Positions 44,822-53,591 of a DNA stretch of 64,000 nt are shown one piece after another. Origin of the DNA: Microbacterium sp. SORGH_AS_0428 (GTDB taxonomy: Bacteria; Actinomycetota; Actinomycetes; Actinomycetales; Microbacteriaceae). Position 1 is the stretch's first letter, and each line of letters opens with the position of its first letter. The notes under the pieces are model-generated. The model saw nothing but the letters and a program-made list of their open reading frames with translations, was not told where the DNA came from and did not search any database. Where the stretch lies: the NCBI RefSeq assembly GCF_031453615.1, contig NZ_JAVIZT010000001.1:1426001-1490000 (forward strand), in the 5' to 3' direction. The translations under genes were made by a program, and so were the position numbers.

Positions 44822-46005
44822 CCCGGAAGGATGCGGCCGCCGCCGCCCGTGACCTGTTCGTCGAGCTGACCGGCCACGAGCCCGTCGGCCACTGGTCGGC
44901 GCCGGGCCGGGTGAACCTGATCGGCGAGCACACCGACTACAACGACGGCTTCGTGCTGCCGTTCGCGATCGAGCACCGCACGCACGTCCAGCTGGGCCTT
45001 CGCCAGGACGGCCGCGTGCGCGTCGTGTCGACGTTCGACCCGGTGCCGGTCGAGGTCGCACTCGACCAGCTCGACGCCCTCTTCCCCGAGGGACGCGACG
45101 ACGTGCCCGAGTGGTCCACGTACCCGCTCGGCGTCGCGTGGGCGCTGCTGGCGGCGTCGGGCCGGGAGGCCGCGAGCGTCACGGGCGTCGACATCGCGAT
45201 CGCCTCCGACGTGCCGGTCGGGGCGGGGCTGTCCTCTTCCGCCGCGATCGAGGGCGCGACCGCATCCGCCCTCAACGACGTGTGGGAGCTGGGCCTGGAT
45301 CGCGTCGCCCTCGCGAAGGTCGGCCGCGTCGCCGAGAACGAGGCGGTGGGCGCCCCCACGGGCATCATGGACCAGATGGCGTCGATGCTCGGCGAGCAGG
45401 ATGCGGCGATCTTCCTCGACTGCCGCACCCTCGACACCACGGTCGTCGACCTCGGCTTCGCGGCCGCGGGTCTCGAGCTGCTGGTCATGGACACGAACGT
45501 GAAGCACTCGCACTCGACCGGCGGCTACCGCGAGCGCCGCGCGTCGTGCGAGCTCGGCGCCTCGATCATGGGCGTTCCGGCGCTTCGCGACGTGCGCGTC
45601 GAAGACCTCGACGACGCCCGGACGAAGACCGACGATGTGACCTTCCGCCGGATGCGGCACGTCGTGACCGAGGACCAGCGCGTGCTCGACACGGTCCGGA
45701 CGCTCCGCGAGCAGGGCCCGCGCGCCATCGGCGAGCTGCTGCTCGCCTCGCACGCCTCCATGCGCGACGACTTCGAGATCTCGGTGCCCGAGCTCGACAC
45801 CGCGGTCGAGGCGGCCATGGCGGCGGGTGCGATCGGCGCACGCATGACCGGCGGCGGCTTCGGCGGCGCGGCGATCGCGCTCGTCGATGCGGGCCGGATC
45901 GAGGCGGTGTCGGATGCGGTGCGCCGCGCCTTCGCCGATGCCGGGTTCACCGCGCCGACGATCTTCACCGTGACCCCGTCGGCCGGCGCGCACCGCGACG
46001 CCTGA
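44818..46005 (+). CDS. galK: galactokinase
   Basis: This 395-residue GHMP kinase phosphorylates galactose at C1. Seen are the galactokinase signature GRVNLIGEHTDYNDGFVLP, the ATP loop VPVGAGLSSSAAIEGATA, and the C-terminal GHMP motif GARMTGGGFGGAAIAL. AAGGAG precedes the GTG start, which overlaps the galT stop. Confidence 0.96.
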   Translation: MTRKDAAAAARDLFVELTGHEPVGHWSAPGRVNLIGEHTDYNDGFVLPFAIEHRTHVQLGLRQDGRVRVVSTFDPVPVEVALDQLDALFPEGRDDVPEWSTYPLGVAWALLAASGREAASVTGVDIAIASDVPVGAGLSSSAAIEGATASALNDVWELGLDRVALAKVGRVAENEAVGAPTGIMDQMASMLGEQDAAIFLDCRTLDTTVVDLGFAAAGLELLVMDTNVKHSHSTGGYRERRASCELGASIMGVPALRDVRVEDLDDARTKTDDVTFRRMRHVVTEDQRVLDTVRTLREQGPRAIGELLLASHASMRDDFEISVPELDTAVEAAMAAGAIGARMTGGGFGGAAIALVDAGRIEAVSDAVRRAFADAGFTAPTIFTVTPSAGAHRDA

Positions 46006-46039
46006 CCGGCCGCGACGACCACCGCGCAAAGGAGCACCG

Positions 46040-48229
46040 ATGCACCCCGACGACGACACGACCGCGCACCTGCGCGCCGCGGGTGTGAGCCTGCTCATCG
46101 AGCTGACCGCTCCGGTTCCCCGCATCCTGCACTGGGGAGCGGATCTCGGCGACGCCACCGATCTCGGCGCGGGCATGCGCCTCACGGGCGCTCCCGCCGT
46201 GCTGAACAACGCGCCGGATGCGGCCCGCACGTTCACGATCTGGCCGAGCGAGCGCGACGGGTGGTCGGGGAGCCCCGCACAGGCGGGCCACGCGGCCGGT
46301 GCGGCCACGACACCTCGCCCCCGCCTCGTCGATGCGCAGGTGTCGCACGAGGAGGCGGGGGGCGGTCTGATCCGCATCCTGCTGCACGACGAGGTGACCG
46401 GCCTGGACGGTGAGGCGACCTACGCCCTCGACCGCTTCGGCGTGCTGAGCGTCGCGCTCTCCCTCGCGCGTCCGGCGGGGAGCGGCACGGACGCACCCTA
46501 CGACCTGGAGGCGCTGCGCGCTCTCATGCCCGTTCCCGCCCGCGCGAGCGAGGTGCTCGACTTCTCCGGCAAATGGGTGCGCGAACGCTCGCCGCAGCGC
46601 GGGGCCCTGCGCGACGGCAGCCACGTGCGGCGCGCGAGGCGCGGCAAGCCGGGGCACGACTCACCGTTCCTGCTCGCGCTGGGAACGCCGGGCTTCGGTT
46701 TCGGGCACGGTGAACTCTGGAGCGCGCACCTCGCCTTCTCGGGCGACGCCGAGTACCTCGCCGAGAGGCTGCCGGAGAGTGCGGGCGCGCTCCGTTCGGT
46801 CATCGGCGTCGGCGAACTGCTCCGTGCCGGCGAGGTGCGTCTGGCACCCGGCGAGCGCTACGACGCTCCGGTCGCGATCTTCACCTGGTCGGATGCGGGT
46901 CTCGACGGCCTCTCCCATCGCCTGCACCGGCGGCTGCGCTCACGTCCGTCGCATCCCTCCTCGCCGCGGCCTCTGACGCTCAACACCTGGGAGGCGGTCT
47001 ACTTCGACCACGACCTCACGCGCCTGTCTGTGCTCGTCGAGCGCGCCGCGGAGGTCGGCGTCGAACGCCTCGTGCTCGACGACGGCTGGTTCCGTCACCG
47101 CCGATCCGACCGCGCCGGTCTGGGCGACTGGTACGTCGACGAGGGCGTCTGGCCCGAGGGGCTCGGGCCCCTGGTGAGGCAGGTGCGCGCCGCGGGCATG
47201 CAGTTCGGTCTCTGGTTCGAGCCGGAGATGATCAGCCCGGACTCGGACCTCGCGCGCGAGCATCCGGACTGGATCCTCGCACCCGCCGAAGGCCTCGGCG
47301 GCACGTCACGACACCAGCAGGTGCTGGACATCGTGCGCCCCGAGGCGTGGAACCACCTGCTGGAGCGCATCAGCTCACTGGTCGCGGCGTACGACATCGA
47401 CTACCTGAAGTGGGATCACAACCGCGATCTGCTCGAGGCCGTCGCGCACCGCGGCGACGGCGACCGGCCCGCGGTCCATGCGCAGACCCTCGCCCTGTAC
47501 CGTCTGCTCGACGAGCTGCGCCGCCGGCATCCGGCGCTCGAGATCGAGACGTGCTCCGCGGGCGGCGGCCGGGTGGACCTCGGCATCCTGGAGCGCACCG
47601 ACCGGGTGTGGGCGTCCGACTGCAACGATCCCGTCGAGCGCTCGCAGATCGAACGCTGGACCCGGCTGATCGTGCCGCCCGAGCTGATCGGCTCGCACCT
47701 GGGCGACGCCGAGGCGCACACGACGTCGCGGGTCACCGACCTGTCGTTCCGCTTCCTCACGGCACTCACCGCGCACGCCGGGATCGAGGCGGACCTGACG
47801 CGCCAGGACGACGCGCAGCTGGCGGCGACGCGCGCCTGGGCGGACCTCTACCGGGAGCTGCGCCCCCTCGTGCACAGCGGCCGCGTCGTCAACGCCGACC
47901 TCGTCGACGACGCGACCCAGCTCACCGGGATCGTCGCGCAGGACGGGTCGCGCGCGCTGTTCACCTGGGTTCGGCTGGCGAGCTCCGCCGACGGCCAGGT
48001 CGGCCGCATTCCGTTCCCCGGACTCGATGCGTCAGCGCGGTACGGCATCCGCATCCGCACCGAGGTGGGCCGTGCGAAGCGGCGCGACGTCGCTCCCCCG
48101 GAGTGGATCAGCCGCGCCCTCACGGAAGAGGTCGTGCTGCCCGGGGCCGTCCTGGCGACCGCAGGCGTTCCGCTGCCGACACTCGATCCGCAGCAGGCGA
48201 TGCTCTTCGACGTGCGACGCCTGGGCTGA
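46040..48229 (+). CDS. GH36 alpha-galactosidase
   Basis: This 729-residue enzyme cleaves terminal alpha-galactose, for example from raffinose-type sugars or galactomannan fragments. An N-terminal beta-supersandwich (about 1-300) is followed by the catalytic barrel with WEAVYFDHD, VLDDGWF, nucleophile Asp459 in DYLKWDHNR and acid/base Asp527 in WASDCNDPVER, then a C-terminal beta domain. No signal peptide is present, so it acts in the cytoplasm. AAAGGAG lies before the ATG, 34 bases after galK, so it is third in the Leloir operon. It broadens the locus from beta- to alpha-galactosides. Confidence 0.95.
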   Translation: MHPDDDTTAHLRAAGVSLLIELTAPVPRILHWGADLGDATDLGAGMRLTGAPAVLNNAPDAARTFTIWPSERDGWSGSPAQAGHAAGAATTPRPRLVDAQVSHEEAGGGLIRILLHDEVTGLDGEATYALDRFGVLSVALSLARPAGSGTDAPYDLEALRALMPVPARASEVLDFSGKWVRERSPQRGALRDGSHVRRARRGKPGHDSPFLLALGTPGFGFGHGELWSAHLAFSGDAEYLAERLPESAGALRSVIGVGELLRAGEVRLAPGERYDAPVAIFTWSDAGLDGLSHRLHRRLRSRPSHPSSPRPLTLNTWEAVYFDHDLTRLSVLVERAAEVGVERLVLDDGWFRHRRSDRAGLGDWYVDEGVWPEGLGPLVRQVRAAGMQFGLWFEPEMISPDSDLAREHPDWILAPAEGLGGTSRHQQVLDIVRPEAWNHLLERISSLVAAYDIDYLKWDHNRDLLEAVAHRGDGDRPAVHAQTLALYRLLDELRRRHPALEIETCSAGGGRVDLGILERTDRVWASDCNDPVERSQIERWTRLIVPPELIGSHLGDAEAHTTSRVTDLSFRFLTALTAHAGIEADLTRQDDAQLAATRAWADLYRELRPLVHSGRVVNADLVDDATQLTGIVAQDGSRALFTWVRLASSADGQVGRIPFPGLDASARYGIRIRTEVGRAKRRDVAPPEWISRALTEEVVLPGAVLATAGVPLPTLDPQQAMLFDVRRLG

Positions 48230-48250
48230 CCCGGGCCACGGAGAGGATGC

Positions 48251-48294
48251 GGTGAGCGGAGCGCGCCTCGAGGGATGCACGCGCTCCGCTCACC
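48251..48294. terminator. hairpin between GH36 and GH3 genes
   Basis: A perfect 15-bp stem (48251-48265 with 48280-48294) and 14-base loop lie between two convergent genes; no T-run is present. Confidence 0.85.
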
Positions 48295-48324
48295 GGATCC
48301 CCTCCGCTCACCGCGTCCTGCGCG

Positions 48325-50535
48325 TCAGGCGTTGCCTGCCGCGATCAGCTCGTCGACCTGCTGCTCGCTCACGGGCGCGTTCGGGAACGCGGCGAGGCGG
48401 CCGATCGGGAACGACGCCATCATCTTGATCATCCCCGCGTCGTCGCCGAACATCGCCGTGATCGCCGGACCGATGATCGGGGCCGTTGCGGGGTTGTCCA
48501 GCAGCTCGCCGATGGAGGACTCGCGCGACAGCGGCGGACGCACCTCGTCGCCGTCCAGCCGCAGCGCGACGGACGAGCGGATGTCGCGGCTCGATGAGGC
48601 GACGTCGAAGACGTACTCGCCGGGCTCCACGACCCAGCCGTCCACGCGGATGTCCCAGTAGGCGAGATCGCTTCTGCGCACGATGAGCTCGGCCGTGCGG
48701 GTCTCGCCCGCATCCAGCGCGACCGACAGGAACGACTTCAGCTCACGCGGCGCCCGCTGCACGGCGGAGTCGGGCAGCGAGGAGTAGACCTGCACGATCT
48801 CGCGGCCGGCGACCTCGCCCGTGTTCGTCACGTCGACCCGCACGCGTACGTCACCCGTCTCGGTGACCTCGGCGGCCGCATCCCCGTAGGAGAAGCGCGT
48901 GTAGGACAGGCCGTGGCCGAACGGGAAGGCGACGTCCTTCCCGCTCGCGTCGAAGCCGCGGTAGCCGACCAGGAGTCCCTCGCCGTAGCGCACGTGGCCG
49001 AACTCGCCCGGGAAGCTGCCGTAGGAGGGGGTGTCCTCCAACCGCAGCGGAATCGTCTCGGTGAGCTTGGCCGACGGGTTGACGTCGCCGAAGAGCACGT
49101 CGGCCGTGGCCGAGCCGCCGGCCTGGCCGAGCAGCCATCCCTCGAGGATCGCCGGCACGCGCTCGGCGAACGGCAGGGCCACCACGCCGCCGTTGGAGAG
49201 CACGACGACCACATTCGGGTTGGCCTTCACGACCTCCTCGACGAGCGCGAGCTGCACCGCGGGCAGATCGATGTGCGTGCGGTCGAAGCCCTCGGACTCC
49301 TCCGCGGCGGGAAGGCCGAGGAACAGCACGACGCGTTCGGCGGATGCGGCCGCGGCGACCGCCTCGGCGCGCAGCGCGTCCGCGTCGCCGCTGCCGTCGA
49401 AGGTGAAGCCCGCTGCGTAGGCGACCTCGCCGTCGGCCGCCTCGCGGATCGCGTCGAGGGCCGCATCCACCCGCGTCGGGTTGATGAGCGAGGACCCGGC
49501 GCCCTGGAAGCGCGGCTCGGCGGCGAAGGCTCCGATGACGGCGATGCGCTGCGCGCGCCCGAGGGGCAGGATGTCGCCGTCGTTCTTCAGCAGCACGATC
49601 GAACGGCCCGCGGCTTCGCGGGCGAGCGCGTGGTGGGCGTCGACGTCCAGCGTCCCGGATGCGGCGTCTCGCGCGCCGGCCTTGCGCACGAGATCGAGCA
49701 CGCGGCCGGCGGCGAGGTCCACGGCGGCCTCGTCCAGCGAACCGTCTCTCACCGCGGCGACGAGCTGCGCGTCGGTCCGGCCGCCGCTCGAAGGCATCTC
49801 GAGGTCGAGCCCCGCCACGACACCGGCGACGCGGTCGTTGACCGCTCCCCAGTCGGAGACGACGAGCCCTTCGAAGCCCCACTCGCCGCGGAGCACAGAG
49901 GTGAGCAGCCAGGGGTCCTCGGAGGCGTACACGCCGTTGATCCGGTTGTACGAGCACATGACCGTCCACGGCTGGGCGTCCTGGACGACGCGCTGGAAGC
50001 CGCGCAGGTAGATCTCGCGCAGCGGCCGGGGATCGACGTCGCTGGAGACGCGGAGCCGGTCGGTCTCCTGGTTGTTCGCGGCGAAGTGCTTCAGCGAGGC
50101 ACCGACGCCCCGCGACTGGATGCCGCGCACGAGGCCGGCACCCATGACGCCGGAGACGATCGGGTCCTCGGAGAAGTACTCGAAGTTGCGGCCGCACAGC
50201 GGGGAGCGCTTGATGTTCACGCCGGGGCCGAGGATCACGGCGACGTCCTCGAGCGCGGACTCCGCCCCGAGGGCGACACCCACCCGCTCGGCGAGCTCGG
50301 GATCGAACGACGAGCCCAGGCCCACGGCGGGCGGGAAGCACGTGGCGGGAACGCTCTGCGCGAGACCGAGGTGATCGCTCGCCGCCGACTGCTTGCGCAG
50401 TCCGTGGGGACCGTCGGTCATCATGATCGAGGGCACCCCGACCCGGTCGATCGGCTTGGTGGTCCAGAAATCGCGGCCGCTGGTGAGCGAAGCCTTCTCC
50501 TCGAGCGTCAGCTCGGCGGGGGACACATCCGTCAT
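48325..50535 (-). CDS. GH3 beta-glycosidase with fibronectin-III domain
   Basis: This 736-residue cytoplasmic enzyme probably releases glucose or a related sugar from beta-linked oligosaccharides. The N-terminal barrel (about 1-290) has MTDGPHGLRK, SLKHFAANNQETDR and the nucleophile Asp228 in VVSDWGAVND. The alpha/beta sandwich domain (about 300-550) is followed by a fibronectin-III-like domain (about 570-650) and a short C-terminal segment. No signal peptide is seen. It is divergent from a TetR regulator, with a possible shared operator between them. GH3 specificity cannot be fixed from sequence. Confidence 0.92.
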   Translation of the reverse strand: MTDVSPAELTLEEKASLTSGRDFWTTKPIDRVGVPSIMMTDGPHGLRKQSAASDHLGLAQSVPATCFPPAVGLGSSFDPELAERVGVALGAESALEDVAVILGPGVNIKRSPLCGRNFEYFSEDPIVSGVMGAGLVRGIQSRGVGASLKHFAANNQETDRLRVSSDVDPRPLREIYLRGFQRVVQDAQPWTVMCSYNRINGVYASEDPWLLTSVLRGEWGFEGLVVSDWGAVNDRVAGVVAGLDLEMPSSGGRTDAQLVAAVRDGSLDEAAVDLAAGRVLDLVRKAGARDAASGTLDVDAHHALAREAAGRSIVLLKNDGDILPLGRAQRIAVIGAFAAEPRFQGAGSSLINPTRVDAALDAIREAADGEVAYAAGFTFDGSGDADALRAEAVAAAASAERVVLFLGLPAAEESEGFDRTHIDLPAVQLALVEEVVKANPNVVVVLSNGGVVALPFAERVPAILEGWLLGQAGGSATADVLFGDVNPSAKLTETIPLRLEDTPSYGSFPGEFGHVRYGEGLLVGYRGFDASGKDVAFPFGHGLSYTRFSYGDAAAEVTETGDVRVRVDVTNTGEVAGREIVQVYSSLPDSAVQRAPRELKSFLSVALDAGETRTAELIVRRSDLAYWDIRVDGWVVEPGEYVFDVASSSRDIRSSVALRLDGDEVRPPLSRESSIGELLDNPATAPIIGPAITAMFGDDAGMIKMMASFPIGRLAAFPNAPVSEQQVDELIAAGNA

Positions 50536-50574
50536 GGTGCTCCTTCGTGATCACGGCGCTGCTCCGCGCCGACG

Positions 50575-50616
50575 CGAAAAGCTTATGTCGCTCGGTTTTC
50601 GTCGCACAAGCGGTTT
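50575..50616. promoter_or_regulatory. possible TetR operator in GH3/tetR gap
   Basis: The gap contains imperfect inverted repeats: aagcTTATGTCG against CGTCGCACAAgc, and CGAAAA against TTTTCG. The 99-bp gap between divergent starts is a typical place for a TetR site that controls both genes. The symmetry is imperfect. Confidence 0.45.
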
Positions 50617-50634
50617 CGGCATATCCTCGGGAAC

Positions 50635-51231
50635 ATGACGCAACGGGGGTCCTACGCCAAGGGCGTCGCCCGGCGTGAACAGATCCTCGAGGCCGCACTC
50701 ACGGTGATCGCCCGCGAGGGCTACCGCGCCGCATCCGTGCGCGAGATCGCGGACGCCGTGGGACTCAGCCAGGCGGGACTCCTGCACTACTTCGACAGCA
50801 AGGAGCATCTGTTCGTCGAGATCCTCCGCAAGCGCGACGAACTCGACCTGCGCACCTACCACCCCGAGGGCGCCGAAGACCTGCCCTCCGCCTACGAGCG
50901 GATGATCGCCCACAACGCCCAGGTGCCCGGGCTCGTGCACCTGTTCGCACGGATGTCGGTGGAGGCGAGCGATCCCGCGCATCCGGCGCACGCGTATTTC
51001 GCCGAGCGCACGTCCGGATTCCTCGACGGTCTCCGCGACTGGTTCCGGGAGGCGGCCGAGGCCGGACGGATGGCACCCGAGATCTCTCCCGCGACCGCCA
51101 GCAGGCTCGTGCAGGCGGCGTGGGACGGCGCGCAGCTGCAATGGCTGCTGGACCCCTCGGTCGACATGGCAGCGATCGTCCGCGCCGCGTTCCAGAGCGC
51201 GCTGAGCGGACGCCAGGCGCAGCTGCGATGA
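50635..51231 (+). CDS. TetR-family regulator
   Basis: This 198-residue protein has an N-terminal helix-turn-helix (REQILEAALTVIAREGYRAASVREIADAVGLSQAGLLHYFDSKEHL, seen here in parts over residues 14-58) and a helical ligand domain. It probably represses the divergent GH3 gene and its own unit with the esterase that follows; its stop overlaps the esterase ATG (ATGA). The inducer is unknown. The pairing with GH3 suggests a glycoside or an esterified plant compound. Confidence 0.9.
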   Translation: MTQRGSYAKGVARREQILEAALTVIAREGYRAASVREIADAVGLSQAGLLHYFDSKEHLFVEILRKRDELDLRTYHPEGAEDLPSAYERMIAHNAQVPGLVHLFARMSVEASDPAHPAHAYFAERTSGFLDGLRDWFREAAEAGRMAPEISPATASRLVQAAWDGAQLQWLLDPSVDMAAIVRAAFQSALSGRQAQLR

Positions 51232-52679
51232 CCGATCCTCTCGTCACCGTCTCGGCCGGCACCCTCCGTGGTATCCGCCGCCCGGGCTCGCTCGCGTTCC
51301 TCGGCATCCCCTTCGCGGCCGCTCCGGTCGGCGAGAACCGTTTCGCGGCCCCTCAGCCCGCCGAGCCCTGGGAGGGCGTGCGCGACGCGACCGCCTACGG
51401 ACCGACCCCGCAGCGCGGCGACACCGGCATCACCCTCATCCCCGAGCCATCGGTGCCCGGCGACGCGACGCTCAACGTGAACGTCTTCACACCGGACACG
51501 GATGCGGCCGCACCCTTCCCCGTGCTCGTGTGGATCCACGGCGGCGGCTACATCTCGGGCTCGCCCGCGAGCCCCTGGTACGACGGCGACACGTTCGCCC
51601 GCGAGGGGATCGTCGTCGTGACCCTGTCGTACCGGCTCGGCTTCGACGGATTCGGCGAGATCGAGGGCGCCGTGAGCAACCGCGGTGTGCGGGACTGGCT
51701 CGCGGCCCTCGAGTGGGTGCAGCAGAACATCGCCGCGTTCGGCGGCGACCCCGCGCGGGTGACGATCGGCGGGCAATCCGCCGGCGGCGGCGCGGTGCTG
51801 ACGCTGCTCGGGATGCCGTCGGCGCAGCACCTCTTCTCGGCGGCCTGGTCGATCTCCGGCGCGCTGGGGGACGTTCCGCTCGACGAGGCGCGCGCCCGCG
51901 CCGCGCGTCTGGCGACCGCCGCGGGCGTGAGCGCTGATCGCGACGGCTTCGCCTCGGCACCCGAAGAGACACTGCACGCCCTGCAGAGCACGATCGAGCT
52001 CGCGCCGCATCGCGGACGGCTCGCGCCGCTGCGCGAGATGATCGCGGAGCGCGCGTGGGGGCCCGCCGTCGACGGCGACCTGCTCCGCACCGACACTCCG
52101 ACCTCCATCGCCGCCGGCGTCGGCGCCGACAAGCCCCTGCTGCTCGGTTCCACCGCCGACGAGTTCACGATGGTGACCGACTCCTTCGCCGACAAGCTGC
52201 GCCTCGTCCCCGCCTGGCTGGCGTTGGCGGCTCTGGGACTCGACCGCCGGCGACGCCGCGCGTACCTGCGCGACAATCCGGGGCCCCGCGCGAAGGGGAC
52301 GGCAGCCGTGCTCGGCCGGTACGTGACCGACCGCGTCTTCGGCGCACTCGTGCCGCGCATCGCCGACGCCCGCCGGACGGCCGCTCCGACGTGGGCCTAC
52401 CGGTTCACCTGGCCCTCGCCCACGATCGGCTGGGCCTGCCATTGCCTCGATGTACCGTTCTGGTTCGGACGGCTCGACGCGGACGGCGTCGCCCGGATCG
52501 CGGGGACGAATCCGCCCGCATCCCTCGCCGAACGGATGCACGCGACGGCGGTGGCCTTCATCCGCGACCACGCCGCGGAGTGGACGCCGTGGGGCGAGGC
52601 GCCCGGCACCACCCAGGTCTTCGACCTCGACTCCCCCGTCGCGCCCGACGGCTACACCGGCGCCGCCGCGCTGCTCTGA
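51228..52679 (+). CDS. type-B carboxylesterase
   Basis: This 483-residue alpha/beta-hydrolase cleaves carboxylic esters. The oxyanion motif VWIHGGGYISGSP is followed by nucleophile Ser184 in TIGGQSAGGGAVL; the acid is likely in STADEFTMV and the His in WACHCLDVPFWF. Family markers PVGENRFAAPQPAEPWEGV and GGDPARVTIGG are present. No signal peptide is seen. It is coupled to the TetR gene. Confidence 0.9.
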   Translation: MTDPLVTVSAGTLRGIRRPGSLAFLGIPFAAAPVGENRFAAPQPAEPWEGVRDATAYGPTPQRGDTGITLIPEPSVPGDATLNVNVFTPDTDAAAPFPVLVWIHGGGYISGSPASPWYDGDTFAREGIVVVTLSYRLGFDGFGEIEGAVSNRGVRDWLAALEWVQQNIAAFGGDPARVTIGGQSAGGGAVLTLLGMPSAQHLFSAAWSISGALGDVPLDEARARAARLATAAGVSADRDGFASAPEETLHALQSTIELAPHRGRLAPLREMIAERAWGPAVDGDLLRTDTPTSIAAGVGADKPLLLGSTADEFTMVTDSFADKLRLVPAWLALAALGLDRRRRRAYLRDNPGPRAKGTAAVLGRYVTDRVFGALVPRIADARRTAAPTWAYRFTWPSPTIGWACHCLDVPFWFGRLDADGVARIAGTNPPASLAERMHATAVAFIRDHAAEWTPWGEAPGTTQVFDLDSPVAPDGYTGAAALL

Positions 52680-52724
52680 CGCCCCCTTCTTCACCCCGGT
52701 CACCCCGGGCGCGGCGCGTGCGGC

Positions 52725-53591
52725 TCAGGCCTCGCGAGGCAGCGGCGGGATGAGGACGGCGCGCGGCATCCGCTGGCGCATGACGGCGACCGCATCCGCG
52801 TTGTCGTCGACGAGCACGGCGTGCCGGCCAAGAGGAGCGGCGACCGCGCCGGTCGTTCCGCTGCCCGCGAAGAGGTCCAGCACCGCGTCTCCGGGGCGAC
52901 TGGATGCCTGCACGATGCGACGCAGCACCCCCTCGGGCTTCTGCGTCGGGTATCCGGTCTTCTCGCCGCCGGAGGTCGGCACGATCGTGTGCCACCACAC
53001 ATCCGTGGGCAGCTTGCCGCGCGCGGCCTTCTCGGCCGTGACCAGCCCCGGCGCCATGTACGGTTCGCGATCCACCGCATCCGCGTCGAAGAAGTACCGC
53101 GCCGGATCCTTCACGTACACGAGGATCGTCTCGTGCTTCGTCGGCCATCGGCGTCGGCTCTTCGCGCCGTAGTCGTAGGCCCACACGATCTCGTTCAGGA
53201 ACCGGTCACGACCGAAGAGCGCGTCGAGCATGACTTTCGCGTAGTGCACCTCGCGATAGTCGAGATGCAGGTACAGCGTGCCGTCGTCCGCCAGCAGGCG
53301 CCAGGCCTCGAGCAACCGCGGTTCGAGAAAGCCCCAGTAGTCGTCGAACCGGTCGTCGTACGCGCGCAGGTCGCCCCGCAGCCGCGCGTACTCCTGCCCG
53401 CGGAAGCCGGGCCGGGAGACCACATCCGCGACGGGTGCCGTCGCGGTCTCGATCGCACGGATGCGGGAGCGCCCCGTGTTGAACGGCGGATCGAGGTAGA
53501 CCAGCGTGAAGGCTCCGGAGGGGAGTTCGCGCGCGACGGCCAGGTTGTCGCCGTGGTGGATGGCGACGGTCCCGGAGGTGAGCCCGTTCAC
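52725..53591 (-). CDS. site-specific DNA methyltransferase, beta class
   Basis: This 288-residue enzyme transfers a methyl group from S-adenosylmethionine to an exocyclic amino group of DNA (adenine N6 or cytosine N4). The catalytic motif DPPFNTG lies near the N-terminus (residues 34-40) and the SAM-binding motif DLFAGSGTTG near the C-terminus, which is the beta-class order. TQKPEGVLRRIV is motif X. The GTG start overlaps the lipoate-ligase stop as GTGA; a longer start at 53609 would overlap more. No restriction enzyme gene is nearby, so it looks like an orphan methyltransferase. The target sequence is unknown. Confidence 0.9.
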   Translation of the reverse strand: MNGLTSGTVAIHHGDNLAVARELPSGAFTLVYLDPPFNTGRSRIRAIETATAPVADVVSRPGFRGQEYARLRGDLRAYDDRFDDYWGFLEPRLLEAWRLLADDGTLYLHLDYREVHYAKVMLDALFGRDRFLNEIVWAYDYGAKSRRRWPTKHETILVYVKDPARYFFDADAVDREPYMAPGLVTAEKAARGKLPTDVWWHTIVPTSGGEKTGYPTQKPEGVLRRIVQASSRPGDAVLDLFAGSGTTGAVAAPLGRHAVLVDDNADAVAVMRQRMPRAVLIPPLPREA

